Source of the DNA: an uncultured Glaciecola sp.
GTDB lineage: Bacteria; Pseudomonadota; Gammaproteobacteria; Enterobacterales; Alteromonadaceae
Reading direction: 5' to 3'
DNA: 64,000 nt
NCBI RefSeq assembly: GCF_937770335.1
Contig: NZ_CALJHY010000002.1
Span: 62,001-126,000 of the forward strand
A model generated the notes under the pieces. That model was not told the DNA's origin. It saw nothing but the letters and a program-made list of their open reading frames with translations, and ran no database searches. This document shows positions 53,620 to 62,206 of the stretch, one piece after another; within the stretch, counting starts at the first letter, position 1, and each line of letters opens with the position of its first letter. Both the position numbers and the translations under genes were made by a program.

Positions 53620-55707
53620 ATGTTCACAAAAATTGAATATAAAATGAAAAATATCGCTAAAAATTTGGTCCATTTCTGTACGCAAAAACCGAAATTTGTT
53701 TACGCTATATTGGTGATTTTGGCGTTGCTTTTCACTGCGCAAATGCCGCGCATTAAAATTGATACTGATCCAGAAAATATGCTAGATGCAGAGCATCCAG
53801 CACGGTTGTTTCATAACGAAGTAAAAACGCGCTTCGCGATGCATGATTCGATCGTCGTTGGTGTGGTCGATATGAGCACCGAAGACGGGGTGTTTACACC
53901 CGCTTCACTGACTGACATATATGACATAACAAAGTCAATATTGTCAATCGAAGGTGTTGTTTCAGCTGATCTCATGTCTATTTCAACTGTCGACAATATT
54001 ACTCAAACTGAGTCGGGTACTATCCGTTTCGAATGGATGATGGACAAACCTCCTGCAACTCTTGATGAAAGTGCAAAAATTAGAAACTATCTAGCCAGAC
54101 TGCCATTACTGCAAGACACCTTGGTTTCGCAGAATGGCAAAGCGGCTGCTATTTATGTGCCTATCAAAGACAAAAATGAAAGCTTTAAAATTGCAGAGCA
54201 AATTAGAGCGAATATCAGCCAATTAAACGGTAGTGCCGACTGGTATATCACCGGTTTACCTGTCGCTGAAGATCAGTTTGGTGTTGAGATGTTTATTCAA
54301 ATGGGTATTTCTGCGCCACTAGCAGGGCTGACTATCTTTATATTGTTGTTTTTCTTCTTTAGAAACATTCCACTTATCATCGCCCCTATGGTTGTAGCTA
54401 TGGCTACCGTGATGATTACAATGGGCGCATTAATAGGCATGGGATATACCGTGCATATTATGTCTTCGATGATTGCTATTTTCTTAATGCCTATTGCAGT
54501 CGTCGATTCAGTGCACATTCTTTCTGAATTTAGCGACCGTCACAAACCAGGAGCAGATCTTAACGAGACAATTGAAGAGGTTGTTGGGCATTTGTTTACG
54601 CCAATGCTATATACCTCGATTACGTCATCCATTGGTTTTTACTCACTCATGCTAACGCCAATACCGCCGGTACAAATATTTGGGGGTTTTGTTGGAACAG
54701 GTATATTGCTAGCGTTTATAATCACTATCACCTTTATGCCTTCCTACTTATCTAGAATGAACAATGCGTCATTAGAGAAGTTACAACTAGTCATGCATTC
54801 TAAACAAGGTGGCAGTCGAATCGCTAAAATTGCTAAATTTCTGGGTGGTTTTGCACTCAAATTTAAAGCCTCTTTAGTGCTTGGCTTCGCAGTGGTGTTC
54901 GCTATTTCGGTATGGGGAATAACGCAAATTGAAATTAACGATAACCCCGTTCGTTGGTTCAAGAAAGACCATGAAATTCGTGTGGCAGATAAAGTACTAA
55001 ATGAAAATTTTGCTGGAACTTACGACGCTTATGTTGTTCTTAGTTCAAGCAACTCATTGCTGTCGATTGACGATTTGCTTGCTAAGGGCAAACCCGCTAG
55101 CTTAAACAATTGGGCAGCAGAGCAGATAATTCAATTGTCTGGGCAGCCTATTAGTGAACAGTACCAGCAATTATTAATCAACATTGATGATAAACTATTT
55201 TTAGACCTATCTGATACCGAAGCAGCCTATCTAAATGGTGCACTAGAGAGCGCGGAGTCAGCCTTAAGTCAATCTAAAGTCTTTCAGTCTCCGCAGTTAC
55301 TTGCGTATGTCGAATCGCTGCAAAATTACTTAAAAGAGTCCGGATTAGTCGGAAAATCAAATTCACTTGCGGATGTCACTAAAGTCGTTAATCGTGAGTT
55401 AAGATCGGGTGAGCAAAAGGATTATGAGTTGCCTAGTTCCCCTCAGGCTGTTGCGCAAACGCTTCTGCAGTATCAGTCATCACATCGTCCCAATGATCTA
55501 TGGCATTTTGTAACGCCGGACTATCAACAAACGTTAATTTGGCTACAAATGACCTCGGGTGACAATCAGGATATGAGTCAGGTTATTGCTTTGGTTGACG
55601 ACTTTATCCAAAAACAACCGCTACCCCCAAAATATTCAATTAGACTGGGCGGGCAAGGCATATTTGAACGTTGTTTGGCAGGACAATATGGTTGCGGGTA
55701 TGCTTGA
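53620..55707 (+). pseudogene. MMPL/RND-family exporter, 5' part before frameshift
   Basis: First 675 codons of an RND-superfamily exporter of the MMPL type. One N-terminal helix (YAILVILALLFTAQMP), a large periplasmic loop, then the first set of helices with GLTIFILLFFFFRNIPLIIA and AIFLMPIAVVDSVHILSEFS, the proton-relay region. After YSIR the frame goes wrong: an extra base near 55645 leads to 20 foreign residues and a stop. The 3' part follows in another frame. Start 53620 or the in-frame ATG at 53644; neither has a good binding site. Confidence 0.85.
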
Positions 55708-56179
55708 CAGCCTTATCAGTGCGTTTGTTATTGTGTTCATTATGATGGTAATCCTATTTCGCTCGTTAGTCTTTGGCGCATTAGCTATGCTGCCACTAAC
55801 AATCACAATCACGTTTATTTACGGTCTTATTGGTATTATAGGTAAAGATTACGACATGCCAATAGCGGTTTTGTCTGCACTGACGCTGGGTTTGTCGGTC
55901 GATTTTGCCATTCACTTCTTAGAAAGATCACGTGAAATATTTAAACAAACTAATGATATTAAACAAACCTTTGACTTGATGTTCGACGAACCTGCAACCG
56001 CAATTACTCGCAATGCATTGGTTATAGCACTTGGCTTCACGCCACTATTGTTTGCACCGTTAGTTCCTTACATAACAGTTGGGATCTTTTTAGCAAGCAT
56101 TATGGCGATTTCTGCTTTGGTGACATTATTAATTTTGCCAGCGGTAATGACCATGGGCAAGCGTATTGTCTTTAAATAA
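55586..56179 (+). pseudogene. MMPL/RND-family exporter, 3' part after frameshift
   Basis: C-terminal membrane domain of the exporter. The homologous part starts at about 55646 with WAGKAYLNVVWQDNMVAGML; the preceding 20 codons are translated from the wrong frame of the 5' part. It contains the second proton-relay region ALTLGLSVDFAIHFLERSRE and four more helices ending at MTMGKRIVFK. Dropping one base near 55645 restores one 850-residue protein. Confidence 0.82.
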
Positions 56180-56191
56180 ATAAGGAACACG

Positions 56192-57028
56192 ATGATGTTA
56201 AAGAAAAAACTGAACGTCTTTAGATTGAGTTTACGTCTCTTGATATCAGCAATGTCGATGGCTTTAGCGCCATTGAATGCTATGAGTGCAGACTTGAGTT
56301 CGGTTGACGTATCGAGCATTGTAAAGAATGCTGAAAAAGCCGCTTATTATAGTGGTAAAGATGGTCGCTCGGATGCACGAATGATGATTGTTGATGCGCA
56401 AGACAGAAAGCAAATGCGTCAATTCACCATTTTGCGTCGAGATATCCAAGATAATGGCGATCAGCAAATGATGGTGTTTTTTTCAAGGCCTGCTGATGTT
56501 AAAGACACGGTATTTAGAGTCGAAAAGCACGTTGATTTAAATGTTGAAGACGACCGTTGGTTATACTTACCGGCACTTGATTTAGTTAAACGTATTTCTG
56601 CGGGTGACAAACGCACGTCTTTTGTTGGTTCACACTTTTTTTATGAAGACGTTTCAGGCCGCGCTATTTCCGAGGATAACTTTGAGTTACAAGAACAAAC
56701 AGCCACTGCATACTTGTTAAAAGCGACTCCTAAAGCACCTGATACTGTTGAGTTTGCATATTATGTTGTGACTATTGATAAAAAAACAAACCTGCCAGTG
56801 TTGATAGATTTTTTTAAAGCTGACAACACTAACTACCGTCGCGTAGAAGCGATAAAAATTGAGGAGATACAAGGTTTCCCAACGGTAGTTCGCTCAAAAG
56901 TAAGTGACCTTGAAAGTGGTGCATACACCTTAATGGAGTTTCGTAATATTGGTTTTGACCTTGGTTTAGGCGATGATGTGTTTAGTGAGCGTAGTTTACG
57001 AAACCCACCGCGTGAATGGTTAAACTAA
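56192..57028 (+). CDS. LolA-like outer-membrane lipoprotein-sorting family protein
   Basis: Periplasmic protein of 278 residues with a signal peptide (ISAMSMALAPLNAMSA) and the LolA-like fold: DARMMIVDAQDRKQMRQF, FSRPADVKDTVFRVEKH, DRWLYLPALDLVKRISAGDK. Family members are thought to bind acyl chains and are regularly encoded with MMPL/RND exporters. AAGGA precedes the ATG; it begins 12 bases after the exporter and its stop is one base from the next ATG. Lipid transfer between exporter and outer membrane is inferred from the arrangement. Confidence 0.85.
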   Translation: MMLKKKLNVFRLSLRLLISAMSMALAPLNAMSADLSSVDVSSIVKNAEKAAYYSGKDGRSDARMMIVDAQDRKQMRQFTILRRDIQDNGDQQMMVFFSRPADVKDTVFRVEKHVDLNVEDDRWLYLPALDLVKRISAGDKRTSFVGSHFFYEDVSGRAISEDNFELQEQTATAYLLKATPKAPDTVEFAYYVVTIDKKTNLPVLIDFFKADNTNYRRVEAIKIEEIQGFPTVVRSKVSDLESGAYTLMEFRNIGFDLGLGDDVFSERSLRNPPREWLN

Positions 57029-57029
57029 T

Positions 57030-58331
57030 ATGAAAATTGGTCTATCAACGCTGGCGTTTTGTTTAGGAGTCGCGGGCTCTGTGCTAGCGCAAGAAGACCA
57101 GTGGGAGATGGAAGAGTGGGGAGATGAAAAAACAGCCTCTCATCGCTTTTCTGGCTTTGTGGAATTAGCATTAGGCACGCGTCTGTCATCTGATCCTGTC
57201 ATTAATACAGACAAAACATTGGTTGACTTAAGAACTCAATTACAATGGGACAAAGACTTTGACGCTTCTCGAATTAAATTTACAGCCGACGTTTATTACG
57301 ACGGTGTGCTTGACCAAACTAAACTCCAGGTCAGGGAGTTAGCTTGGCAGGGAAGCGTAAACTCGATAGTTGAGCTGGGTAGCTGGGGTAAGAAACTTGA
57401 TATCAAAGTTGGCCAACAGATACTTACTTGGGGTACGGGTGATTACGTATTTTTGAATGACTTATTTCCGAAAGACTTTCAGTCATTTTTTGCCGGAAGA
57501 GATGATGACTATTTAAAGGCGCCCTCTTTATCAGCAAAAGTATCGGGTTTTTTCGATTGGGCTAATCTAGACGTCGTCATCACACCAAAGTTTACCCCAG
57601 ACAATTATATCAATGGTGACTACTTTTCGTTTTTCTCTCCCTTCGCAGAAGCCAATGTAGCACCTGGTTTTGATGTGACATCACCTAACAAACCCAGCTC
57701 GCCGGAATATGCAATGCGTATTTATAAAACGATAGGTTCAACCGAATATGCTGGCTATGCTTATATAGGCGCGCATAAATCGCCTGCTAGTTTTACTGAA
57801 TTTGGTGAACCTTATTTCTCTAAGCTGAGAGTCTACGGTGCTAGCGCGATCACGCCCTTTGCCGACGGATTATTAAATGTCGAAATGGCATACTACGATT
57901 CAAAGGGTGACGAGCAAGGCAGCAATCCTTTAGTGCCTAATAGTCAAAGCCGCTGGTTGATAGGTTATGAGCAGGAGTTAGTGAAAAACCTCACTGGCAG
58001 TGCGCAATTATATTTGGAGCAAATAAGCGATTATGATGCGCTAAAAGCAAATTCACTGACCCCGCAGTACGATCCGAATCGAAGTCGAGTTTTATTTACT
58101 CAACGTCTCATGTACAGGGCAATGCAACAAACTCTGACCTTAAATGCGTTTAACTTTTATTCCACTAGTGATGAAGATGGTTATTTAAAGCTAAGCGCAG
58201 ATTACAGCCCTGTTGATCAGTGGCAGCTATCTGGCGGATTCAATGTGTTTTACGGCGAAGAACGGTTTAGTTTCTTCAATCAATTTGAAGACGCAAGCAA
58301 CGCATTTGTGCGGTTCAAATACTATTATTAA
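57030..58331 (+). CDS. DUF1302-like outer-membrane beta-barrel protein
   Basis: Signal peptide (STLAFCLGVAGSVLA, then QEDQW) followed by about 410 residues of repeated amphipathic strands (FSGFVELALGTRLSS, KVGQQILTWGTGDYVFLNDL) and a C-terminal aromatic strand ending FVRFKYYY. The TWG(x)GDYVF motif is the one seen in DUF1302-type barrels. It is tightly packed between the LolA-like gene and a DUF2892 gene, so it is probably the outer-membrane part of the same export system. Confidence 0.78.
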   Translation: MKIGLSTLAFCLGVAGSVLAQEDQWEMEEWGDEKTASHRFSGFVELALGTRLSSDPVINTDKTLVDLRTQLQWDKDFDASRIKFTADVYYDGVLDQTKLQVRELAWQGSVNSIVELGSWGKKLDIKVGQQILTWGTGDYVFLNDLFPKDFQSFFAGRDDDYLKAPSLSAKVSGFFDWANLDVVITPKFTPDNYINGDYFSFFSPFAEANVAPGFDVTSPNKPSSPEYAMRIYKTIGSTEYAGYAYIGAHKSPASFTEFGEPYFSKLRVYGASAITPFADGLLNVEMAYYDSKGDEQGSNPLVPNSQSRWLIGYEQELVKNLTGSAQLYLEQISDYDALKANSLTPQYDPNRSRVLFTQRLMYRAMQQTLTLNAFNFYSTSDEDGYLKLSADYSPVDQWQLSGGFNVFYGEERFSFFNQFEDASNAFVRFKYYY

Positions 58332-58354
58332 ATAAGCTTTATTTAGGAGGCGTT

Positions 58355-58570
58355 ATGTCAGCAGAAAGAGCGTTAACTGCATTCGCAGGTTTTATGGTGT
58401 TAGTGTCGGTTGCATTGACTGTTTGGGTGCACCCAAATTTTGTCTGGTTTACGGTTTTTGTGGGTGCGAATTTGTTTCAACAAAGCTTTACTGGTTTTTG
58501 TCCGGCCACTCTTGTTTTACGCAAAGTGTTTGGGTTTAAAACTGAAAAAGAATTAGCCATTGGAGAATAG
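58355..58570 (+). CDS. DUF2892 small membrane protein
   Basis: A 71-residue inner-membrane protein with two helices (FAGFMVLVSVALTVWV and FVWFTVFVGANLFQQSF) and the family motif GFCPATLVLRKV. The family is found fused to or beside rhodaneses and in sulfur-oxidation loci. A perfect AGGAGG lies six bases before the ATG. It closes the exporter operon in sequence but sits next to a FisR-like sulfur regulator, so it may belong to that theme. Confidence 0.85.
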   Translation: MSAERALTAFAGFMVLVSVALTVWVHPNFVWFTVFVGANLFQQSFTGFCPATLVLRKVFGFKTEKELAIGE

Positions 58571-58581
58571 TTTTTCGAAGC

Positions 58582-58617
58582 TGCCTAGGTAAACACCTTT
58601 ATCCTAGGCACTTTGTT
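58582..58617 (+). terminator. Terminator-like hairpin after DUF2892
   Basis: Perfect 8-bp stem TGCCTAGG / CCTAGGCA (58582-58589 with 58603-58610), 13-base loop, followed by CTTTGTT. It lies between converging genes. Confidence 0.6.
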
Positions 58618-58644
58618 GGGTAGTTTTGCTTATGGCAAGGTCGT

Positions 58645-59964
58645 TCATTCGTATTTAAGCCCAAATTTTTGGAGTTTTCGGTATAGTGTTCTTGTGCTTA
58701 TTTCAAGCTTAGCGGCTAGTTCGTCTATAGACATTGTTTGTGTTTCACATACTTGAGTCAAGTATCTTTCTTCAACTTCATCAAGGCTAACAATGTCGTC
58801 GTTTAATGCGTGTGTCTTAGCCTGTTTAACAAATGTTTGCTCGGGTAAGTCTTGGATCTCAATAACATCTTCATCTGCCAGCAATGTTGCTTGTTCAACA
58901 ATATTTTTAAGCTGTCTAATGTTCCCTGGGAAGTCGTATTGAGACAACTGCTTCATAGCAGCGTTGCTAAATTTTTTGTGACGCATCTCTGTGTTAGCTA
59001 AGAAATGTAATACTAAGGCTTCAATATCATCTTGTCTTTCAGAAAGTGACGGTAGCGAAATTGGAAAGCCGGCAATTCGATAATATAAATCCTTTCGAAA
59101 TTGTCCTGACTCAACAAGGTCGAGTAAGTTTTGGTGACTAGCGCAAATCAACCTAAAATTCGCTTTACGTTGTTTTAAGCCTCCGACGGTTCGATAACAT
59201 TGAGTTTCCAATAAGCGCAGCAGTTTAACTTGCATACTTAAGGGGACATCAGCAATTTCATCAAAAAATACAGTGCCGCCATTAGCCACTTCAATTAAAC
59301 CGTTTTTTGCATGTGTAGCACCGGTAAAGGCGCCTTTTTCATGACCAAATAATTCAGACTCAAATAGATTTTCATTTAAGCCAGTGCACTCAATGATCAC
59401 AAATGGTTTTTCAGCACGACGACTAGATTCATGCAATGCCTTAGCTACAAGTTCTTTGCCTGAACCTGTTTCACCATGCAATAACACCGCAATTTCAGAC
59501 TTAGCTGCGCGATTAATTTTAGTAAGCATATTTTTGAAAGGTTTAGAGGAGCCGATCATTTTGTCCGCTTGCGAATCGGTTGCAGCAAAGTTAATGCTAT
59601 CGAGTATTTCAAGGAATCCAGTAGTGATGCCATCATCATCTTTGATTGGCTTCATCAAAATGTCGCAGTAGGTCTTTCCTACCTTTGTATTATGAATATG
59701 GACAACACTACTCGCTCGCTCTGTTTTAATACAGGCTTGAATTGGGCATTCTTCGCCATGTTTATCGCAAGGAGATGTATGACCATGAGATATTTCAAAG
59801 CAGCGGCTGTCACCGATAACAACCTCATTATCATAGGTGTTTTTATAAGCCTCATTTACCGCCAATATGGTGTATTTCGTGTCGATGAAAATAGCGGGTT
59901 TTTCGATGGAGTTGATCATATTTTGGATAATTGAGGTGTTCATATTTGTATTAATTATTATCAT
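58645..59964 (-). CDS. FisR-like sigma-54-dependent sulfane-sulfur regulator
   Basis: Bacterial enhancer-binding protein of 439 residues: N-terminal PAS-like sensor, AAA+ domain (Walker A GETGSGKE at 164-171, sigma-54 contact GAFTGA at 211-216) and a C-terminal Fis-type helix-turn-helix (LAAKLEISTRTLYRKL). The sensor carries Cys55, Cys66 and Cys73, with another at 78, in the pattern CFEISHGHTSPC, then GEECPIQAC. As far as I recall, FisR of Cupriavidus senses polysulfide through Cys53, Cys64 and Cys71; the spacing here, 11 and 7, is the same. It is divergent from a persulfide dioxygenase remnant with a sigma-54 promoter, the expected target. Confidence 0.87.
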   Translation of the reverse strand: MIIINTNMNTSIIQNMINSIEKPAIFIDTKYTILAVNEAYKNTYDNEVVIGDSRCFEISHGHTSPCDKHGEECPIQACIKTERASSVVHIHNTKVGKTYCDILMKPIKDDDGITTGFLEILDSINFAATDSQADKMIGSSKPFKNMLTKINRAAKSEIAVLLHGETGSGKELVAKALHESSRRAEKPFVIIECTGLNENLFESELFGHEKGAFTGATHAKNGLIEVANGGTVFFDEIADVPLSMQVKLLRLLETQCYRTVGGLKQRKANFRLICASHQNLLDLVESGQFRKDLYYRIAGFPISLPSLSERQDDIEALVLHFLANTEMRHKKFSNAAMKQLSQYDFPGNIRQLKNIVEQATLLADEDVIEIQDLPEQTFVKQAKTHALNDDIVSLDEVEERYLTQVCETQTMSIDELAAKLEISTRTLYRKLQKFGLKYE

Positions 59965-60079
59965 GACAAATTTGGCTAATTATGTGCCAAAACTGACAGT
60001 AATTCCAAGTTAAAACACGAAAATATTATATTTTATTTAAAAAGACAATAAAAACAAGGATTTGACGTTTGTGAATATG

Positions 60080-60095
60080 TGGCATGAGTTTTGTT
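60080..60095 (+). promoter_or_regulatory. Sigma-54 (-24/-12) promoter
   Basis: TGGCATGAGTTTTGTT fits the consensus TGGCACG-N4-TTGCW with exact spacing and two mismatches. It points toward the persulfide dioxygenase remnant 130 bases downstream and lies 116 bases from the start of the divergent FisR-like activator. This is where that activator would be expected to work. Confidence 0.65.
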
Positions 60096-60225
60096 AATAA
60101 TTAATTTACAAACTAAAAAATAATCTAAATTCATTTTAGAAAACGAGGAATCAATATAGCTAATCTGGTTGGTCTGAGCCGGAACCAATTACTCTCCCAA
60201 AAGCCAACGAATTTATTGTTTTCTT

Positions 60226-60435
60226 ATGAAGAAAAAAAACACGATGAATAAACTTAACATTCAGCCTTTTTTTGATGAAAATACACAAACAGTGACTTAT
60301 GTTGTGACAGATAAAGCGACTTGCTCAACGGCGGTTATTGATCCCGTTTTAGATTTTGATCCAACGTCAGGGAAGCTCTCTTCACTAACGTTTAACAAGG
60401 ATGCAATTATGTCGACTACTTTAGCAGGGCCATAA
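60226..60435 (+). pseudogene. Persulfide dioxygenase (metallo-beta-lactamase fold) N-terminal remnant
   Basis: About 50 codons (NIQPFFDENTQTVTYVVTDK, then STAVIDPVLDFDPTSG) match the N-terminus of Blh/ETHE1-type persulfide dioxygenases, which oxidise glutathione persulfide. After DFDPTSGKLSS the sequence becomes unrelated and stops at TAA 60433; the metal-binding HxHxDH part and the rest, about 230 residues, are missing. The same frame then enters the DUF442 remnant. Internal deletion has removed the catalytic domain. Confidence 0.75.
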
Positions 60436-60756
60436 GCCGTTAAAATTATAAAAATAACTAAACATTTTTCTGTTTCTGGAGAGCTGACAGATAGCGCACT
60501 TAATACGCTAGTGGAGCAAGGGGTCGATACGCTTATTAATGTTTGTCCCGACAATGAACGTCAAAATCAAATGACGGACCAAGAGTGGCGGGGTTTGGCA
60601 AGCAAGCACAAACACCATTACGTGTATATTCCCGTAAAACTTTGCCAGTATACGGAGCAAGATGTTAAGAAATTTAAAGCGGCGTTAGCTCAGTCTTCAA
60701 ATGGTGCGCATGGGTTCTGCCGAACGGGAACTCGCGCCACGCAACATGCGTTTTAG
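60436..60756 (+). pseudogene. DUF442 (Blh phosphatase-like domain) gene remnant
   Basis: Frame reading IKITKHFSVSGELTDSALNT, LVEQGVDTLINVCPDNERQN, HHYVYIPVKLCQYTEQDVKK and HGFCRTGTRATQHAF. This is the DUF442 domain with its phosphatase-like CRTGTR loop, normally encoded in sulfide-oxidation operons next to or fused with persulfide dioxygenase. Its N-terminal end has no start codon (TAA immediately before) and its C-terminus is cut at the junction with the SDR gene. A GTG at 60511 could start a shortened product, but that is unlikely to be real. Confidence 0.72.
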
Positions 60757-61486
60757 TCGCTTGATTACCAAACACGATACGTGCCTTGTTGCGCATTATT
60801 GAGTTTGCAATATTAAGCGCTATTGTTTCCGGTTTAGTCGTTAAAAAACGAGTCTTAAATTTTTGGCTTTGATCTAACCTAGTGATATTGGTATTAATGC
60901 CGCCTGGGTGAACCAAATGCACCTGCACTTGAGGGTGCACAAGCGCGAGTTCAGCACGCAATGACTCAGTGTAGCCGCGAATAGCAAACTTACTAGCACA
61001 GTAGTCAGCTGTATTCGGAGGTGCAACCAATCCAAATATACTAGACACATTCACTAATGCTGCCCAAGGACGCATCGTCAAATAGGGAAGGGCTGTTTTA
61101 CTTCCATATACCATGCCATAAAAATTTACATCCATTACACGTTTTAGGAGTTCGTCATCTGAGGCCCAAACAGGTTGAGCTGAGCCTTCAATTCCAGCAT
61201 TATTAATCACTATATCGATATGCTCGCAATGACCAACCGCACCGTCTAAAAAAGTTTCCCAGTCGGCTTTACACGAAACATCAAGGAGACTTGTAAATAA
61301 TGTCATGTCAGGGTGAGCCGATTTTAAGTTTACAACAACAGTAGATAGTGCGGCCTCGTCGATGTCGCATATGGCAACCTTACATCCTAAATCAGCAAAC
61401 AAGGTAGCAAGTGCTTTACCTATACCGGAACCAGCCCCCGTAACCACGACGGTTTTATTAGCAAAAAAATCATGTAAAACATGCAT
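60674..61486 (-). CDS. Short-chain dehydrogenase/reductase, C-terminus replaced at a junction
   Basis: NAD(P)-dependent oxidoreductase of the classical SDR type. Cofactor motif TGAGSGIG at 16-23, NNAG around 95-98, catalytic Ser149, Tyr162 and Lys166 in DYCASKFA. The core is intact, but the last roughly 25 residues (WREFPFGRTHAHHLKTELTP) are translated from the antisense of the DUF442 remnant, so the natural C-terminus was lost when the two ends were joined. Activity is possible because the catalytic core ends well before. It follows an SRPBCC gene by 14 bases on the same strand. Confidence 0.85.
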   Translation of the reverse strand: MHVLHDFFANKTVVVTGAGSGIGKALATLFADLGCKVAICDIDEAALSTVVVNLKSAHPDMTLFTSLLDVSCKADWETFLDGAVGHCEHIDIVINNAGIEGSAQPVWASDDELLKRVMDVNFYGMVYGSKTALPYLTMRPWAALVNVSSIFGLVAPPNTADYCASKFAIRGYTESLRAELALVHPQVQVHLVHPGGINTNITRLDQSQKFKTRFLTTKPETIALNIANSIMRNKARIVFGNQATKTHVAWREFPFGRTHAHHLKTELTPL

Positions 61487-61500
61487 AAAGCAATGTCCTT

Positions 61501-61962
61501 TTAAACAGATTTAGCCGATATAGTTGGCATATTATCAATAAATTTTAAAATACTACCAAAGGCACGTTGACCGCCTTGTTGTATTTTTTTATCAAAATAC
61601 CAGTTACCCACCAATGGAATATTAATATGACCCTGAGAGCGCCAGTGCACATGCGTTTTTCCATCAACTTCAGTTAACCTGACTTCGCCAAGTTTATGGT
61701 CATAAGGGAGCGGTTTAGAATGAATTATTATGTATCCAAGGAGGTAGGGAGGCTCAAATGCGACAATCTCTTCATGCAAGGTAGCACCTGCGGCTTGAAT
61801 TTCTCTTACTGCACCCAGACCATTAATATCATCCTTGCCATTTTTAATAAGACTAGATTTATCAACGCCCTTAAATTGCGAATAATTAGCATGCTCACTC
61901 AACACCTGAAAAACCTCTGCGATAGGTTTGTCGATTGTGCGTTCAACTGAAATCAAAAACAT
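61501..61962 (-). CDS. SRPBCC (START-like) family protein
   Basis: A 153-residue protein with the helix-grip fold used to bind hydrophobic ligands: it opens FLISVERTIDKPIAEVFQVL and has GLGAVREIQAAGATLHEEIV and VHWRSQGHINIPLVGNWYFD. Function unknown; often beside dehydrogenases of lipid or polyketide-like compounds, as here with the SDR gene 14 bases downstream. The two form a minus-strand pair. Confidence 0.85.
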   Translation of the reverse strand: MFLISVERTIDKPIAEVFQVLSEHANYSQFKGVDKSSLIKNGKDDINGLGAVREIQAAGATLHEEIVAFEPPYLLGYIIIHSKPLPYDHKLGEVRLTEVDGKTHVHWRSQGHINIPLVGNWYFDKKIQQGGQRAFGSILKFIDNMPTISAKSV

Positions 61963-62206
61963 AGTGTTCCTTAATAGTATTTTTTCTTGTTAATTTTAGG
62001 CGCAAAGAAACCATTGATATGACTATAGAGTGCTTGTTTTACCATCAATATTCTCGGTTGTGAATTATATTACTTAATTTGTATCACACTCTACCGCCCT
62101 AATTTAGGCTAGGTACAGATAAAATGTTTTTATAGACTAGACAATGGCGACATTCCTGTTTATTTTTACAGGCTAACTGTAATCATTAAAATGGTAAAAA
62201 AATAGA

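Noticed and set aside
60511-60756. GTG-started 81-codon gene
   Set aside because: It is the middle and end of the DUF442 domain; the family sequence continues upstream of the GTG to the TAA at 60433, so it is part of a broken gene.
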